Source: an uncultured Lachnobacterium sp.
Lineage (GTDB): Bacteria > Bacillota > Clostridia > Lachnospirales > Lachnospiraceae
Assembly: GCA_900552085.1 (NCBI GenBank)
Contig: URYB01000023.1
Coordinates: 1 to 15,535 of the forward strand
Direction of reading: 5' to 3'
Length of the DNA: 15,535 bases
The notes under the pieces: model-generated
What the model was told of the DNA's origin: nothing
Database searches by the model: none
What the model saw: only the letters and a program-made list of their open reading frames with translations
Part shown: positions 7,312 through 15,012 of the stretch, piece by piece
Numbering within the stretch: the first letter of the stretch is position 1
How the letters are laid out: every line of letters begins with the position of its first letter
Program-made: the position numbers and the translations under genes

Positions 7312-8802
7312 TTAGTTGCCTGACTGTGCATCAAAGGTAACTTCAACTGTTTTCTCTTTATAACCTTCGCTCAGTCTCTGGAATGTAACTTTTCCTTTGT
7401 CGCCAGCTTTATAGTAAGCCAGGTTTTCTTTCAACTGTGACATGCTGGTTACTGTCTTTCCATCAATTGCAGTAATGATATCTCCCTGACGGATGCCTGC
7501 CTTCTCTGCTGCAGAGCCTTCTACTACCTGATATACATAGACACCTTCCGGCATGTTGTATGCAGAAGCAATATCAGAAGAGATGTCCTGTCCCTGGATT
7601 CCAAGGAACGCGCTCTGTGCCTGTTCTACTTTTTCCTTTGTGATCAGCTGCTCAATGATTGGCATTGCATCAGACATTGGAATTGCATATCCAAATCCCT
7701 CAACACTTGTATCAGAATATTTTGCTGAGTTGATACCGATAACTTCGCCCTGTGCATTCAGCAATGCACCACCACTGTTTCCAGGGTTGATTGCTGCATT
7801 TGTCTGAATCATGTTGTTGTTTACGATAGTCTCTCCAGTCTGCTCGTCCTGAACCGTTACCGTACGACCTAATGCACTGATAATTCCGTTTGTTACAGAC
7901 TGTCCATAGCCAAGTGCATTACCGATAGCAATAACACCTTGTCCAACCTCAAGACTGTCAGCATCTTCAGAGATTGTTGCAACTTTGATTGCACTTAATG
8001 TATCGGAATCGATACTCTTCAATGCAACTTTGACAACTGCCAGGTCATCTGCGGAATCGGTTCCTTTTACTTCACAGCTTACCGTTTTGTCATCACAGAA
8101 CTGTACGGTAAGAGAGTCAGCATCTGCAACCACATGATTGTTTGTTGCTATATAAAGATACTCGTCATCCTGTTTTACGATAATACCGGAACCACAGCTC
8201 TCACTGTCTTTTTGCTGTATGCCCCACATTGTCTGGTAAGATACCTTTCCGGTATTTGTAATTGCTACAATACTTGGCATCGCCTCTTTTGCGATTGCTG
8301 ATACATCCGACAGATCTGCTGCACTTCCTGTAGAGGTCTGCTGTATGCTCTTGTTACTGTTGCTGCTATCACTCTTCTTAGACGAATCGGATGTGTCACT
8401 TCCTGACTTTGCAGAACTCTCAATTCCAAGTGCCTTTGTTCCGATATAGCTTGTTCCGGTAAAGGTACCACCTGCTACCAGTCCGAAGATAACTGCGATC
8501 GCTGCACATTTGCCAAGTGTCTTTCCAAATCCGCCACTCTTTTTGGCTTTCTTTGGTTTCTTGCCCATACCGTTCGGCTGCTGGTAAGGATTATACGCAT
8601 TATATGCATTCTGCTGTCCATTGTATGGATTATATGCGGTACCGTAAGCACTTCCCTGATTGGTGTTTGTGCCATATGTGCTTCCCTGACTGGTATTTGT
8701 ACCGTATGCACTTCCCGTCGGTGTGTTTGTTGTGTTGCTCTGATTCGTATTGTTCTGGTTTGTATTATTCTCATTCATATTATTGTAATAGTTGTTATCC
8801 AT
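7312..8802 (-). CDS. htrA: Membrane-anchored HtrA/DegP-like serine protease with PDZ domain
   Basis: This 496-residue protein has four parts. Residues 1-80 are a cytosolic tail rich in N, Q, T, G and Y with 10-residue repeats. A lysine-rich patch (81-89) precedes one membrane helix (about 95-118), giving an outward-facing protease. A Ser/Lys linker leads to the S1C protease domain with its full triad: His223 (ATNNHVV), Asp253 (SADDLAVV) and Ser343 (NPGNSGG). One PDZ domain lies at about 397-490 (FLGIQG, GSAAEKAGIRQGDIITAIDG). HtrA proteases degrade or refold misfolded exported proteins at the cell surface, often under envelope stress. An AAGGAG site lies about 10 bases before the ATG. A strong terminator follows, and an inverted repeat lies upstream. 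Product call is firm; paralog identity (HtrA, HtrB, YyxA) is not. Confidence 0.95.
   Translation of the reverse strand: MDNNYYNNMNENNTNQNNTNQSNTTNTPTGSAYGTNTSQGSTYGTNTNQGSAYGTAYNPYNGQQNAYNAYNPYQQPNGMGKKPKKAKKSGGFGKTLGKCAAIAVIFGLVAGGTFTGTSYIGTKALGIESSAKSGSDTSDSSKKSDSSNSNKSIQQTSTGSAADLSDVSAIAKEAMPSIVAITNTGKVSYQTMWGIQQKDSESCGSGIIVKQDDEYLYIATNNHVVADADSLTVQFCDDKTVSCEVKGTDSADDLAVVKVALKSIDSDTLSAIKVATISEDADSLEVGQGVIAIGNALGYGQSVTNGIISALGRTVTVQDEQTGETIVNNNMIQTNAAINPGNSGGALLNAQGEVIGINSAKYSDTSVEGFGYAIPMSDAMPIIEQLITKEKVEQAQSAFLGIQGQDISSDIASAYNMPEGVYVYQVVEGSAAEKAGIRQGDIITAIDGKTVTSMSQLKENLAYYKAGDKGKVTFQRLSEGYKEKTVEVTFDAQSGN
8626..8715 (-). repeat. Three 10-codon repeats in the HtrA N-terminal tail
   Basis: Three tandem units in frame encode GSAYGTNTSQ, GSTYGTNTNQ and a diverged GSAYGTAYNP (residues 30-59). 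The 30-base units are similar but not identical, which points to an older or diverging expansion. The repeats are in the cytosolic low-complexity part and not in the protease. Confidence 0.8.
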
Positions 8803-8846
8803 AATGAAGAACTCCTTTCTTGTTTTCTAAGGAGAATTCTAACTGC

Positions 8847-8872
8847 ATTCTGTGTTCAAATTGTGACAGAAT
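8847..8872. promoter_or_regulatory. Inverted repeat upstream of htrA, possible operator
   Basis: The arms ATTCTGT and ACAGAAT match perfectly across a 12-base spacer, 45-70 bases upstream of the htrA ATG. The placement suits a regulator site for a stress protease, but no regulator family is recognised. No clear -35/-10 pair was found, and no terminator follows the upstream pyrophosphorylase gene. Confidence 0.3.
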
Positions 8873-8907
8873 TTTGTAAAAAGTGTTATAAATTTCAAAA
8901 GCCAGTC

Positions 8908-10116
8908 TTAAATCGCAATTCCGTTCTTCTTTAATAATTCTCTTGCAGATTCAACAGAATCGGTTCCTGTTGCATTTTTCACCGGTGCAAACTCCTTTTC
9001 CCTCTCCACTTCAAATGCCAGACAATTGTCCATCATATAAACCATATCAAGGATCAGAGTCTCAAATTTGTATGCATTCGGCTCCTCTGGCTTGTGCATT
9101 TGTCCACACTCATCCAGATAAGGGACTTTCTTTTCCACAATATGAAGTGGAAGCTTTGATTCTGCGATTGCATTCAGTTTATCCACACGGAACAGATAAT
9201 TTAAGATAACACCAAAACCATATAATAATGTTCCCTTCTCGTCCCTTGCCTCTGCCATCTCGTCTGTCAGCTCATAATATTCCACAATAGAAGGCTTTCC
9301 ATTCTCAAGGCACATCGCACCGACACGCTCATGTGGGGAAACTTTGCGAACGACTTTCGATCCGCATACGCGTCCGGAAAGAATTGTTGCACCGACAAAT
9401 ACCGGATCTGCGATTCTCTGAAGTACGTTGTCGACGGCAAATACATTGAGCCATTCCACACCCTTGTCACAGATATCCTGGTCTAATCCCGCCCGAAGCA
9501 TGGACTTATACCAGCCTCCATTTCCATTCGGTGACATTGCCAGTGAATCTTCTGCCTCTCTTAATACATTACCCTCAAAATCAACTGCCGGAACCATTTC
9601 CTGCACAAAGAACTTCACGTAATCTTTATTATATCCAAAATAATTATGCTCTTCGAAAAAAGCGCGCGTCTGCGCATCATTCTTGTCACTTGTCATAATA
9701 TAAAGCGGCACCCATGCACCGGCTTCATTTGTGACATTCATAAGATTTGCAATCAGCTGTTCAAAAATGTAAAGAGTACGGTTCACACCAATGTTAAACA
9801 TTCCCTTTGCCTTATCAAATCCAAGACGTGTTCCCTGGCCTCCCGCGAGCAAAATCGCGCCAACCTTACATGCCCGGATTGCTTCAAGTCCCGCTTTGCG
9901 GAATTCATCTTCTCTCTGTTTAATCTCTGAAATCTCAGTCGCACCGAGCGGTTCGAAGGTTCCTCTCTCCTGTTTTTTCTGGTGGATCAGATCCAGATAG
10001 GACCAGTCCATCTCTTCCAGCTGATTTTCTAACTTCTGTGGTATGTCCTGGCCAATTAATTTTCCCAGATACTTCTGATTGGTTTCTTCAATTTTCTTAA
10101 CAATCTCTGCTTTCAT
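8908..10116 (-). CDS. UDP-sugar pyrophosphorylase, UDPGP type 1 / UAP-like
   Basis: This protein of about 402 residues has the nucleotidyltransferase fold of the UDPGP family. It shows the nucleotide loop LAGGQGTRLG (about 90-99) followed by KAKGMFNIG, the sugar-side motif MSPNGNGGWYKS, NVFAVDNVL, and late conserved patches FGVILNYLFRVD and NAYKFETLILDM. Such enzymes join UTP with a sugar 1-phosphate (glucose, GlcNAc or GalNAc 1-phosphate) to give a UDP-sugar. The eukaryotic-style UAP relatives use N-acetylhexosamine 1-phosphate, so I leave the substrate open. I start at ATG 10116, which has GAGGAAG at good spacing; a longer frame from 10155 has no ribosome site. Terminator 10186-10224 lies upstream, so it needs its own promoter. 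It lies close to the phosphoglucomutase operon, which fits sugar-nucleotide supply. Confidence 0.85.
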   Translation of the reverse strand: MKAEIVKKIEETNQKYLGKLIGQDIPQKLENQLEEMDWSYLDLIHQKKQERGTFEPLGATEISEIKQREDEFRKAGLEAIRACKVGAILLAGGQGTRLGFDKAKGMFNIGVNRTLYIFEQLIANLMNVTNEAGAWVPLYIMTSDKNDAQTRAFFEEHNYFGYNKDYVKFFVQEMVPAVDFEGNVLREAEDSLAMSPNGNGGWYKSMLRAGLDQDICDKGVEWLNVFAVDNVLQRIADPVFVGATILSGRVCGSKVVRKVSPHERVGAMCLENGKPSIVEYYELTDEMAEARDEKGTLLYGFGVILNYLFRVDKLNAIAESKLPLHIVEKKVPYLDECGQMHKPEEPNAYKFETLILDMVYMMDNCLAFEVEREKEFAPVKNATGTDSVESARELLKKNGIAI

Positions 10117-10185
10117 AAATAACTTCCTCGCATTCCTAGTTTTGTATATTGACATTTTTAGAACTTTCGTACTAATTTAACCGTT

Positions 10186-10224
10186 AAAAAATGGAAGTAG
10201 ACCAATCAACGATTGGCCTACTTC
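10186..10224 (-). terminator. Rho-independent terminator after the LCP gene
   Basis: A 14-bp stem with one G-U pair (10194-10207 with 10211-10224) closes a 3-base loop. It is followed on the minus strand by CATTTTTTAA. It lies 10 bases past the stop of the LCP gene and separates it from the pyrophosphorylase gene. Confidence 0.9.
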
Positions 10225-10234
10225 ATTAATTATT

Positions 10235-11380
10235 TTACTGGTTCCCCTCTGTGCTCTTCTGAATCTTGTCTGTTCCGATAGCACCTGCCGTCTCATTGTA
10301 ATCCGATGTATTGATCAAAGCGGAATCCTTTGTGATTCCTGTCTGATTTACAATCGTTTCACTGATTGTCTGAACCGTTTGTGATGGTACATACGTATTA
10401 TCATCAAACATGTACTTGTGAAGCTGCGTAACATTCGTCACAAGATCTGCCGGGATAACCGTGTCACCTGTTGCAGAAAGTGTCTCTGTCGTAAGATCGA
10501 ACGGGAATCCGGTCGTACTCTCAATCTTATAAGAAGTCACATCCTTTGCCAGTGACAAAATCTGTCCGATTGATAATGTTGTCGAAATATCATCCATCAC
10601 GGAATTGCAAATGCTTGTCAGTGTTGCGATGTCTGCTTTCTTCGCTTTCTCCAGAATTGCCTGTAATACAATTCTCTGACGGGATGCACGTTTGAAGTCA
10701 TCACCTGCCAGCTTACGGATACGGGCGTATGTGGTTGCCTGTGTACCATCCAGATGAACCAGTCCATACTGTGTCACATCCGGTGTAGTCTTTCCGGTTA
10801 CCTTGTCCACATCCTTCTTGTACTTATTGATCTGCTGCATCTCACCCTGTGTGATCTCCAGATCCAGACCTCCAAGATTATCAATCACCTCTACCATGGC
10901 AGCCCAGTCCACACAGACATATTCCTTGATATCCAGATCAAGATTGGAATTTAACATCTGTACTGCCTGCTTTGCGCCTCCATTGGCATATGCCGCATTT
11001 GCTTTGCGGTATAAACCGCCGCCAATGCTCAAATAAGAATCACGATATACCGATACCAGTTTCACAGCCTTGGTCTTGTTATTAATGCTTGCGATCATAA
11101 TAACATCAGAGTTACCGCCCGAATAATTATTCTTGCTTCGGTTGTCCAGTCCAAACAGTGCAATGTTGGTATATCCCTCCAACGATAACAGTGTATCATC
11201 ACTTAAGTCATCATTGATTCCTGCTTCGGATTCATCCATCTGCTCATAATCTACTTTGTTCATCATGCTGACAAAATACGCTGCCAGCAGTAAGATTGCA
11301 AGGAGCAGTATTTCAAAGATAAAAAGCGCGATCTTTCTGCTTTTCTTCTTCTTTCTTTTTTTACGTCTATTGTTCGCCAT
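10235..11380 (-). CDS. LytR-CpsA-Psr (LCP) family cell-wall glycopolymer transferase
   Basis: This protein of about 381 residues starts with a strongly basic segment (RRKKRKKKKSRK), then one membrane helix (about 17-39) that places the rest outside the cell. The LCP catalytic domain shows NIALFGLDNRS, SDVIMIASIN, the key Arg-Asp pair R113-D114 in SVYRDSYL, the acidic DLEI patch, and the arginine cluster ARIRKLAGDDFKRASRQR. LCP enzymes move teichoic acid, capsule or other glycopolymers from lipid carriers onto peptidoglycan. I start at ATG 11380, 4 bases after the stop of the zinc-ribbon gene; the longer frame to 11476 overlaps that gene and lacks the normal basic start. It ends the unit phosphoglucomutase-zinc ribbon-LCP before a terminator. 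The C-terminus is Thr/Asn-rich and unfamiliar. Confidence 0.93.
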   Translation of the reverse strand: MANNRRKKRKKKKSRKIALFIFEILLLAILLLAAYFVSMMNKVDYEQMDESEAGINDDLSDDTLLSLEGYTNIALFGLDNRSKNNYSGGNSDVIMIASINNKTKAVKLVSVYRDSYLSIGGGLYRKANAAYANGGAKQAVQMLNSNLDLDIKEYVCVDWAAMVEVIDNLGGLDLEITQGEMQQINKYKKDVDKVTGKTTPDVTQYGLVHLDGTQATTYARIRKLAGDDFKRASRQRIVLQAILEKAKKADIATLTSICNSVMDDISTTLSIGQILSLAKDVTSYKIESTTGFPFDLTTETLSATGDTVIPADLVTNVTQLHKYMFDDNTYVPSQTVQTISETIVNQTGITKDSALINTSDYNETAGAIGTDKIQKSTEGNQ

Positions 11381-11384
11381 AATC

Positions 11385-11585
11385 CTAACCCTTTTGCCTA
11401 TTATGTATATACAGCCAGGCGTCCGCATAACTGCCGCGTTCTTCCTCTGACATGGCCGTATATTTTTCCAGGTCAAGGTTAGTCAGCCGCATCTGTTCAT
11501 TTCCGCACTGATGGCATTCTACATCCTTGCGTCGGCTCACCATTCGCATCCAGCCACACTGCGGACAAATGTATATTTTCATCAT
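11385..11585 (-). CDS. Small zinc-ribbon protein of unknown function
   Basis: This 66-residue protein has two Cys pairs: CPQCG at residues 7-11 and CHQCG at 24-28. Together they should bind one zinc ion in a ribbon fold. The rest (LDLEKYTAMSEEERGSYADAW) is acidic and likely helical, with no membrane segment or signal peptide. It starts 12 bases after the phosphoglucomutase stop and ends 4 bases before the LCP start, so it is almost surely translated from the same message. Its ribosome site is weak (AAGCGG), and translational coupling is plausible. I cannot assign a function. The frame is supported by its tight fit between two firm genes and by the Cys spacing. Adjacent ATGs at 11585 and 11582 are both possible starts. 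Confidence 0.82.
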   Translation of the reverse strand: MMKIYICPQCGWMRMVSRRKDVECHQCGNEQMRLTNLDLEKYTAMSEEERGSYADAWLYIHNRQKG

Positions 11586-11597
11586 AATAATTACCGC

Positions 11598-13322
11598 TTA
11601 TTCAAATTTTTTCAAAACCTCTGCTTTTAATTCTTCCAGTGTCTTATCTGCACCTTCCAGAGAAGTGCCTTTTACTCCGACATAGAATTTGATCTTTGGT
11701 TCTGTTCCGGATGGGCGTACACAACACCATGCATCGTTGGAAAGTTCGAAATACAGTACATTTGAAGATGGAAGTCCTGTTGCAGTCACTTCTCCGGTCT
11801 TCATGTCCTTACGTGTATCTGCCTTGTAATCGCGTACTGCAAGTACATCGAAATCACCGAGTTTCTCCGGTGCATTGCTTCTTGCACGGTTCATGATTTC
11901 CTGAATCTGTGCTGCTCCGTCAATGCCCTTTAAGGTCATGGTTGCGATACCTTCTCTGTAGTATCCGTATTTTTCATACATTTCAATCATGCCATCCCAA
12001 AGTGTCTTACCCTGTGATTTATAATAAGCTGCCACCTCGCAGAGCATGCATACTGCTGCAGGTGCATCTTTGTCTCTGGCATATGTTCCAGGAAGACATC
12101 CGTAGCTTTCCTCGAAACCGAAGACATAATTCTTGTCCCCTGACTTCTCATACTTAAGCATCTGCTCACCGATATATTTGAATCCAGTAAGTACTTCTAC
12201 CAGTTCCACACCATATGCAGCTGCGATTGCTTTCGCCATATCGGTAGAAACGATGGACTCAACCAATACAGGATTCTCCGGCATCGTTCCGTTTGCACGC
12301 TTCTGACCCAGAATGTATTCTGCGATCAGCATTGCTGACATATTTCCGGTAAATGTAACGTACTCTCCGGTCTTTGTATCCTTGCAGTATACACCAAGGC
12401 GATCTGCATCCGGGTCAGTTGCAAGTACGATATCTGCATCTTTTTCTTTTGCAAGTTTTAATGCAAGCTCCCATGCATCCGGGTTCTCCGGATTCGGATA
12501 TGGTGCAGTCGGGAAATGTCCGTCTGCTACCGCCTGCTGCGGCTCAATATATACATTTTCAAATCCCATATCCTTCAGTACACGCTTAACCGGCTCAAGA
12601 CCTGTACCATGAAGAGGTGTGTATACGATCTTGATGTCTTTTGCCATCTGCTTGATAATCTCCGGATGAATGGACAGATTGCGAAGTTCTGCAAAATACT
12701 TCTCATCCACATCATCTGAGATCACTTCATACAGGCCGGCCTTGACTGCTTCTTCCTTATCCATGGTCTTTACCATATCAAAAGAAGTTACCTTGCCAAC
12801 CTCATCCATAATACTGGTGTCGTGTGGTGGTGTCACCTGCGCACCATCCTCCCAGTATACCTTGTATCCGTTATACTCTCTCGGGTTGTTACTTGCTGTA
12901 ATTACGATACCTGCAATACAGCCAAGTTCTCTTACTGCAAAAGAAAGCTCCGGAACCGGACGAAGGCTTTTTAAAAGATAAGCCTTAATTCCATTTGCAG
13001 CAAGACACAATGCTGCTGCATCTGTAAATTCATCTGCCATCAGACGGGAATCATGGGCAATTGCAACTCCCTTATTCTGTCCATTCTGTGACAGAATATA
13101 ATTTGCAAGTCCCTGTGTTGCCTGACGTACTGTGTATATATTCATACGATTGGTTCCTGCTCCGATCACACCACGAAGTCCGGCAGTACCAAACTCTAAT
13201 GTGCGGTAGAAACGATCCTCAATTTCTTTTTCATCTCCGGCAATTGCCTTAAGTTCTGCCTTAGTTGCATCATCAAAGTAAGCATCTGTGCACCACTTTT
13301 CGTATTCTTTTCTATAATCCAT
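11598..13322 (-). CDS. pgcA: Phosphoglucomutase / phosphomannomutase, alpha-D-phosphohexomutase family
   Basis: This 574-residue protein has the length of the B. subtilis PgcA type. It interconverts glucose 6-phosphate and glucose 1-phosphate, feeding UDP-glucose and envelope glycan synthesis. The metal loop ATDPDADRLG (Asp303, 305, 307), the sugar loop EESYG (404-408) with RDKDA (416-420), and the phosphate loop RPSGTEPK (536-543) are all intact. The catalytic serine is Ser144, in TASNNPREYNGYKVYW. Most family members have TASHNP there, so His is replaced by Asn next to the phosphorylated Ser. An AGGAGGG ribosome site lies 10 bases before the ATG. It heads the unit phosphoglucomutase-zinc ribbon-LCP, with a candidate promoter in the end of the HAD gene. 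Sugar preference (glucose or mannose) is not proven by sequence. Confidence 0.94.
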   Translation of the reverse strand: MDYRKEYEKWCTDAYFDDATKAELKAIAGDEKEIEDRFYRTLEFGTAGLRGVIGAGTNRMNIYTVRQATQGLANYILSQNGQNKGVAIAHDSRLMADEFTDAAALCLAANGIKAYLLKSLRPVPELSFAVRELGCIAGIVITASNNPREYNGYKVYWEDGAQVTPPHDTSIMDEVGKVTSFDMVKTMDKEEAVKAGLYEVISDDVDEKYFAELRNLSIHPEIIKQMAKDIKIVYTPLHGTGLEPVKRVLKDMGFENVYIEPQQAVADGHFPTAPYPNPENPDAWELALKLAKEKDADIVLATDPDADRLGVYCKDTKTGEYVTFTGNMSAMLIAEYILGQKRANGTMPENPVLVESIVSTDMAKAIAAAYGVELVEVLTGFKYIGEQMLKYEKSGDKNYVFGFEESYGCLPGTYARDKDAPAAVCMLCEVAAYYKSQGKTLWDGMIEMYEKYGYYREGIATMTLKGIDGAAQIQEIMNRARSNAPEKLGDFDVLAVRDYKADTRKDMKTGEVTATGLPSSNVLYFELSNDAWCCVRPSGTEPKIKFYVGVKGTSLEGADKTLEELKAEVLKKFE

Positions 13323-13365
13323 CGATCAGTTTCCCTCCTAAATTGTTCATTGTCATACCGTAGCT

Positions 13366-13394
13366 ATTCTAGCACACTATCCCTCATTTGGAAA
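13366..13394 (-). promoter_or_regulatory. Candidate promoter of the phosphoglucomutase operon
   Basis: On the minus strand TTTCCA (-35, 13389-13394) and an extended -10 TGCTAGAAT (hexamer at 13366-13371) are separated by 17 bases. The -10 lies 44 bases before the phosphoglucomutase ATG. The -35 lies inside the last codons of the HAD gene. No terminator hairpin separates the two genes, so read-through from the PHP-HAD unit is also possible. Confidence 0.5.
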
Positions 13395-14015
13395 GTTTTT
13401 ACTTAAAATATTAGAATCTCTTAAGAATTTGTTCAGTTCCTGTTTTGCTGATTCATAATCTTTAAAAAGGATTCCATGAATGCCGACCGCCTCTGCTCCA
13501 TCCACATTTTCCTGCCGGTCATCAATAAACACACTCTCTTTTGGTTCCAGCCAGTTCTCATCACAAAGATAGTTGTAAATAGCGGCATCCGGTTTCATTT
13601 TCTTAATTGTATAGGACATAACCACATCATCCATCAAAGGCAGAAATGTCAGCTTATCCTTCGTCTGATTATACATATTCTCGGCATAATTCGAGATAAT
13701 GTACACATGGTAGCCTCTGTCTTTCAGATCTAAGATCCATTCCATGGCATACGGCATAAGTTCCACCGTCTCTCCAACCGTCTGATGAATTTTCGTAATT
13801 TCCTCCGCGTATTCCGGTGCCCCTGCAATAAATTTCTGTAGCAATTCCTCCGGGGTGCCAAGTCCCTGATCCGACTCGTCCCACAGTTTATTCTGAAACA
13901 TCGCCTGATTGATGGCAGCTTTCGCTTTTTCATCCAGTCCCAGTCTGTCCATATAGGCATCCGGTTCGTACGATACCAGTACTTTTCCAATGTCAAAAAT
14001 AATATTACGAATCAT
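13377..14015 (-). CDS. HAD-family phosphatase, YihX-like type (subclass IA)
   Basis: This 212-residue cytosolic protein has all four HAD motifs. Motif I is FDIGKVLV (nucleophile Asp8), motif II ISN (Ser108), motif III Lys141 in KKMKPD, and motif IV FIDDRQENVDG (Asp165-Asp166). The second Asp of motif I is replaced by Gly10, as in the DxG subgroup that includes E. coli YihX, a glucose 1-phosphate phosphatase. The helical cap lies between motifs I and II. Its ATG overlaps the stop of the PHP gene (ATGA), so the two are translationally coupled. The phosphoglucomutase gene comes next. A role in sugar-phosphate turnover is inference; HAD substrates are hard to predict. Confidence 0.88.
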   Translation of the reverse strand: MIRNIIFDIGKVLVSYEPDAYMDRLGLDEKAKAAINQAMFQNKLWDESDQGLGTPEELLQKFIAGAPEYAEEITKIHQTVGETVELMPYAMEWILDLKDRGYHVYIISNYAENMYNQTKDKLTFLPLMDDVVMSYTIKKMKPDAAIYNYLCDENWLEPKESVFIDDRQENVDGAEAVGIHGILFKDYESAKQELNKFLRDSNILSKNFPNEG

Positions 14016-14836
14016 TGTTCCAACTCCTTATCCACCAGCCATTCCTTACCGCCTTCTTTTTTTCCAAGGAAAATGGTCGGTTTTACTTTCTCACCATGAA
14101 AATCCGATCCGGCAGTCTCCACCAGATGATACTTTTGCGCAAGCGCATGATACTCCCTGATCTGTTCCGGCGTATGTGTGCTGTAATAGGTCTCAATTCC
14201 AGAAAGTCCAAGCGATGCGAGCTTACGGATTTCTTCTTCCATTGCCTCTCCGGACTTCTTTAACGATACCGGATGTGCAAGAACGGCCACACCTCCGGCC
14301 TTTCGAATCATGGAAATCCCCCGTCTTGCCGACGGCTTCTTTCGTTCGATTTTTGAAAATTCTTCCGTTGCCAGATATTTGTCAAATGCCTCTTTCACAC
14401 TGGAAACATAGCCTTTTTCAACCATCACGCGGGCAAAATGCGGTCTGCCGATCACATCTGATCCGGCTTTTTCTGCCACTTCTTCCATCGTAACATCCAC
14501 GCCATTGTCCGCAAGAAACGTAATTATCTTTTCATTTCTTGTGCTGCGCTCCTGCACCATTTCCTCACAAAAAGCTTTCAGTTCCCGGTCATGTATATCA
14601 ATTCCGTAGCCAAGCATGTGCAGTTCATTTTCATGATCAATACTCAGTTCAATTCCCGGAATGCAAATAATGCCACATTCTTTTGCTGTCCGTACTGCTT
14701 CTTCCACACCACCGATCGAATCATGATCCGTTAAGGCCATAATCGCAATCCCTGCGTCTTTCACTTTTCGCACCAGTTCTGTCGGTGTGTACTGTCCATC
14801 CGATGCAGTGGAGTGCATATGCATGTCAATTCTCAT
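14012..14836 (-). CDS. PHP-domain metal-dependent phosphoesterase
   Basis: This 274-residue cytosolic protein has a complete PHP metal site: DMHMHST (Asp4, His6, His8) with Asp13, LTDHDS (Asp37-His38-Asp39), GIELS (Glu63), HMLGY (His73), GRPHF (His133), LAHP (His188) and GSDFHG (Asp245, His247). It resembles the YciV / nucleoside 3',5'-bisphosphate phosphatase group (RNase AM in E. coli), which removes phosphates from short RNA ends or pAp. This is family knowledge, not proof for this protein. I start at ATG 14836, 7 bases after a perfect AGGAGG; the longer frame from 14860 would translate through that site. Its stop overlaps the HAD start by 4 bases. A TATAAT lies about 40 bases upstream. 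Confidence 0.9.
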   Translation of the reverse strand: MRIDMHMHSTASDGQYTPTELVRKVKDAGIAIMALTDHDSIGGVEEAVRTAKECGIICIPGIELSIDHENELHMLGYGIDIHDRELKAFCEEMVQERSTRNEKIITFLADNGVDVTMEEVAEKAGSDVIGRPHFARVMVEKGYVSSVKEAFDKYLATEEFSKIERKKPSARRGISMIRKAGGVAVLAHPVSLKKSGEAMEEEIRKLASLGLSGIETYYSTHTPEQIREYHALAQKYHLVETAGSDFHGEKVKPTIFLGKKEGGKEWLVDKELEQ

Positions 14837-14875
14837 TGTCTGTCCTCCTGAAGTTGACATAATTGTCTTTGCTCT

Positions 14876-14894
14876 ATTATACAGGAAATGTCAA
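14876..14894 (-). promoter_or_regulatory. Candidate -10 region of the PHP-HAD operon
   Basis: A perfect TATAAT (14876-14881) lies 40 bases before the PHP start. A perfect TTGACA (14889-14894) sits only 7 bases further upstream, too close to serve as its -35. No -35 match lies at 16-18 bases. The -10 is plausible because a strong terminator lies just upstream, so a new transcript must begin here. Confidence 0.4.
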
Positions 14895-14932
14895 GCGATG
14901 CGCCAGTATAAATTCATCAGCTTAAAAAGCAC

Positions 14933-14975
14933 AAAAAAAGTGCTGCATCGTACCTTCCCGGTATCAACACAGCAC
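14933..14975 (-). terminator. Strong rho-independent terminator after the short unknown frame
   Basis: A stem of 15 pairs, some G-U, with one bulged base (14940-14954 with 14960-14975) closes a 5-base loop. It is followed on the minus strand by seven Ts. It lies 37 bases past the stop at 15013 and closes the sigma-28-like transcription unit. Confidence 0.9.
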
Positions 14976-15012
14976 CTTTTCTTATAACAGTCTGTCGTAT
15001 ACATCTTTTCTC

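Noticed and set aside
8265..8774. Alternative minus-strand frames inside the htrA N-terminal region
   Set aside because: They are shadows of the repetitive tail in other frames, with no ribosome site or conserved motif.
10117..10155. N-terminal extension of the pyrophosphorylase to 10155
   Set aside because: No ribosome site precedes it, while GAGGAAG precedes the ATG at 10116.
11381..11476. N-terminal extension of the LCP protein to 11476
   Set aside because: It overlaps the zinc-ribbon gene in another frame, and the basic, helix-leading start at 11380 is typical of the family.
14837..14860. N-terminal extension of the PHP protein to 14860
   Set aside because: It would read through the AGGAGG site that serves the ATG at 14836, and PHP proteins usually begin right before the D-x-H-x-H motif.
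14889..14894. Perfect TTGACA near the PHP promoter
   Set aside because: It lies only 7 bases from the TATAAT, so it cannot pair with it as a -35, and no -10 lies 16-18 bases downstream.
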